This document shows, piece by piece, positions 5,511 to 7,359 of a DNA stretch of 7,359 nucleotides; the first letter of the stretch is position 1, and every line of letters begins with the position of its first letter. The position numbers were made by a program, and so were the translations under genes. Under the pieces are notes generated by a model. That model worked only from the letters and a program-made list of their open reading frames with translations, did not search any database and had not been told where the DNA came from. The stretch comes from Azoarcus sp. (GTDB lineage: Bacteria; Pseudomonadota; Gammaproteobacteria; Burkholderiales; Rhodocyclaceae): NCBI GenBank assembly GCA_031259795.1, contig JAIRLA010000099.1:1-7359 (forward strand), written 5' to 3'.

Positions 5511-7359
5511 TCAGGGATGCGTGGCGGGAAGATCCGTGCCGCAAGAAACGGTCGTCTTGTTCGACAATTGGCAAGTGCCCGTGGCGGCGTCGTGCAGCAG
5601 CGCCTTCGCATCGGCGCGGGTCGAAAAGCAATAGCCGAAAGCCGTCACCGTGCCGATCTGTCCTGTCCCGCCGCTGTTGCTGCGTAGCCCGAACGCCTTG
5701 CGCGAAGCTGCGGAATATTGCGCATACGAGAACATCGCCGCCTGATCGTAGATGCGATCAGGATAATTCGTGGCGCTGCTCTCGTGCAGGACAATGTCGG
5801 TATAACCGGAATTGACATCGAGCAGGAGCTGGAATACGTCGCAATTGTAGCCCACGAGGGTCTTGGCCCGATCCGCGGCGACCGGCAGGCCATAAAGATA
5901 AATGGCGTCGCGTAGCCGCATCGTCGAAGGCGTCGATGGGGGAGACGCGGGCGGCGTCACTGCCGGGGCGGGATCGAGGAACTCGTGGAGCCTGTCGTTG
6001 AAAGCGAGGTCGAACCGTCCGTAATAACCGTAGGTTCCGGAGCAAACGTCCGAGTCATACCCCCCATATAGTTGTCCGATGAGCTTCTGGCTGCCGTTAT
6101 CGAACAGAGCGGAGCCGCTGCTGCCTTTTTCGATCGCGCCATTGCTCCATCTAGCTTCGATGTAAGCCGGATTACCGGAAGAGTGAAGAGGCACGCCATA
6201 AAGGTTGACCAAGTGGGAAATCGCGCCAAAGGCGATTTTTTGCCGATCTCCGCGCGGGTTGTGAACCCCGGTCACCGCTGCGCCCCTGACCGGCGCGCCG
6301 GTCTGCCAGCCAGCATAGGCGGCGCCCGCCGGCGGCGCGCCATTGAGTTTCAGGAAAGAGATATCGGTGGAGGCGGCATGGTAGAGCAGGGTCGCGCCGC
6401 CAGTGAGCCGCTGCATCTTTTCGTCATAGCTCGCGCCGTTGCAGGAAGGCGAGCGATAAAACCAGTATGTAATCAGGGTCGACGCCGTGGCCTGGGTCGA
6501 GATGCAGTGCTCTGCCGTCAGGAAATAGGGAATGGTCGTCGCCGCATCGTTGTCGTTCAGAAGGGTGCCGGTACATATATATGTGCCAGTCGAGTCGGTA
6601 AAAGTCATGCGCGCCGTTGCCCGGCTCGCCGTGTCCCAGTCCGGGTGGCATCTCACGTCCGGCTGGCAGGACAACGCCGCCGCTTGTGTCGCGAACGCGC
6701 CCTGCACTTCCCATCCCGTGCTTGCGGAGGCGAACAGGTGGGAAACTCTCGGCAATGCGATCTCGACCGTTTCGGGCGAAATACCGGGCGGCAGGATGAT
6801 TTCGAGCACGGCTTCTTCGGCTTCGACCGTCGGCGTCCACCATGTATGCGCCGCCTCGCTGGTGTCGCCGGAAAGCACGTTGGCCGCGATCAGGTCGAGG
6901 ATTTCCCGGCCGCTGGTTTCAGACACATCGCCATCGTCCGGCGCATGGACGCGGAGCACGGCTTGCGCGGGTAGCTTGAAGACACGCACGCCCAACTGTA
7001 TCCCCACCGCTCCCGGCGAAACAATGGCGATCGCCGCGGCCTGTCCGCCGTCGGGCTGCGCCTGCCAGGCAAACTGCCCATGGGTCATGGCGGAATTTTC
7101 CAGGGCCGTTACCTCGCGCGCGAAACCGATCTGCTTCGGTACGCCGCGCTTGCTTTCGCCAGCACGTTTTGCCAGCACGCTTTCCGCTTGCGCCGCGCTG
7201 ACCGGATCGAGGGCGATGCGTGTGGGCGCGGGAAGAGAAACACTGCCGCAGCGCGCGGGCTGCGGCGACTGGATGCCGGTTTCGGACGTGAGCAGGGCTT
7301 CGGCACTGCGGATTCCGTTCGCGGCCCATGCCGGAAACGCGCTTCCGGCGCAAACCAGC
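5511..7359 (-). CDS. Secreted trypsin-fold serine peptidase, lysyl endopeptidase-like; 5' end outside window
   Basis: The frame is open from the right edge to TGA 5511-5513, showing 615 residues; only the first part of the signal peptide is missing. An internal GTG at 7178 would be a false start. The first visible residues, LVCAGSAFPAWAANG, read as the end of a signal peptide cleaved after AWA. Numbering from the first visible codon, 15 to about 230 resemble a propeptide. The catalytic domain follows, with TAEHC (His284), TDISFLKLN (Asp332) and KGSSGSA (Ser414) as the triad. Six cysteines (231, 237, 262, 285, 306, 439) match the three disulfides I recall for Achromobacter protease I. A proline-rich linker (about 463-478) leads to a 135-residue C-terminal domain with four more cysteines that I do not recognise. 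It should act outside the cytoplasm after pro-region removal. Residues setting lysine specificity in the model enzyme appear changed. The gene converges on the glycan cluster and is probably unrelated to it. Confidence 0.92.
   Translation of the reverse strand, partial: LVCAGSAFPAWAANGIRSAEALLTSETGIQSPQPARCGSVSLPAPTRIALDPVSAAQAESVLAKRAGESKRGVPKQIGFAREVTALENSAMTHGQFAWQAQPDGGQAAAIAIVSPGAVGIQLGVRVFKLPAQAVLRVHAPDDGDVSETSGREILDLIAANVLSGDTSEAAHTWWTPTVEAEEAVLEIILPPGISPETVEIALPRVSHLFASASTGWEVQGAFATQAAALSCQPDVRCHPDWDTASRATARMTFTDSTGTYICTGTLLNDNDAATTIPYFLTAEHCISTQATASTLITYWFYRSPSCNGASYDEKMQRLTGGATLLYHAASTDISFLKLNGAPPAGAAYAGWQTGAPVRGAAVTGVHNPRGDRQKIAFGAISHLVNLYGVPLHSSGNPAYIEARWSNGAIEKGSSGSALFDNGSQKLIGQLYGGYDSDVCSGTYGYYGRFDLAFNDRLHEFLDPAPAVTPPASPPSTPSTMRLRDAIYLYGLPVAADRAKTLVGYNCDVFQLLLDVNSGYTDIVLHESSATNYPDRIYDQAAMFSYAQYSAASRKAFGLRSNSGGTGQIGTVTAFGYCFSTRADAKALLHDAATGTCQLSNKTTVSCGTDLPATHP

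Noticed and set aside
6072..6974. A 300-codon + strand frame opposite the peptidase gene
   Set aside because: It is antisense to the peptidase catalytic domain, whose triad and cysteines are intact. The translation has no family features.
7335..7358. Lipoprotein signal at LVCAG in the peptidase
   Set aside because: The residue before the Cys is Val rather than Gly, Ala or Ser, and a good AWA signal peptidase I site follows shortly after.

Overview
The window is a GC-rich stretch of bacterial chromosome. It has a glycan-biosynthesis block on the + strand, a secreted serine peptidase on the - strand, and a repeat-filled left end. The GC content, the CGC/GCC-biased codon use, the dispersed palindromic repeats and the peptidase family suggest a proteobacterium, most likely a betaproteobacterium. 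This is inference: no rRNA or other marker gene is present.

Left end (1 to about 820) is a repeat island. It holds a composite inverted-repeat element (13-250), a 10-base poly-G run, nine perfect-length copies of a 21-bp tandem repeat plus a decayed tenth (264-473), a 47-codon ORF with a good ribosome binding site whose 3' end lies inside a REP-like palindrome (546-689), and a 63-bp element with short inverted ends around a perfect hairpin (724-786). A 20-bp sequence is repeated exactly at 244-263 and 780-799. Long apparent ORFs through this island on both strands are by-products of repeat composition.

Centre (987-5438) is a + strand cluster. A family 2 glycosyltransferase (987-1937) is followed after 76 bp by a 1069-residue multidomain protein (2014-5223). 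That protein joins a second family 2 glycosyltransferase, a heptad-repeat coiled coil, a HAD-type hydrolase domain and a large C-terminal domain of unknown function. A 72-residue basic protein (5220-5438) overlaps its stop codon in an ATGA arrangement and is probably translationally coupled. Together they look like the downstream end of a surface-polysaccharide locus (O-antigen, capsule or exopolysaccharide). Sugar and acceptor cannot be read from sequence.

Right end (5511 to the edge) is a convergent - strand gene for an exported trypsin-fold peptidase related to lysyl endopeptidase. It has a signal peptide remnant, a propeptide, a catalytic domain with complete His-Asp-Ser triad and six matching cysteines, a proline-rich linker and an unrecognised cysteine-containing C-terminal domain. 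Its true start lies beyond the window. A strong hairpin (5445-5476) sits between the convergent genes.

I see no clearly new defence or mobile system. The features most worth a second look are the 21-bp repeat array of palindromic units, the GT/coiled-coil/HAD/unknown fusion with its coupled small ORF, and the peptidase with apparently altered specificity residues.
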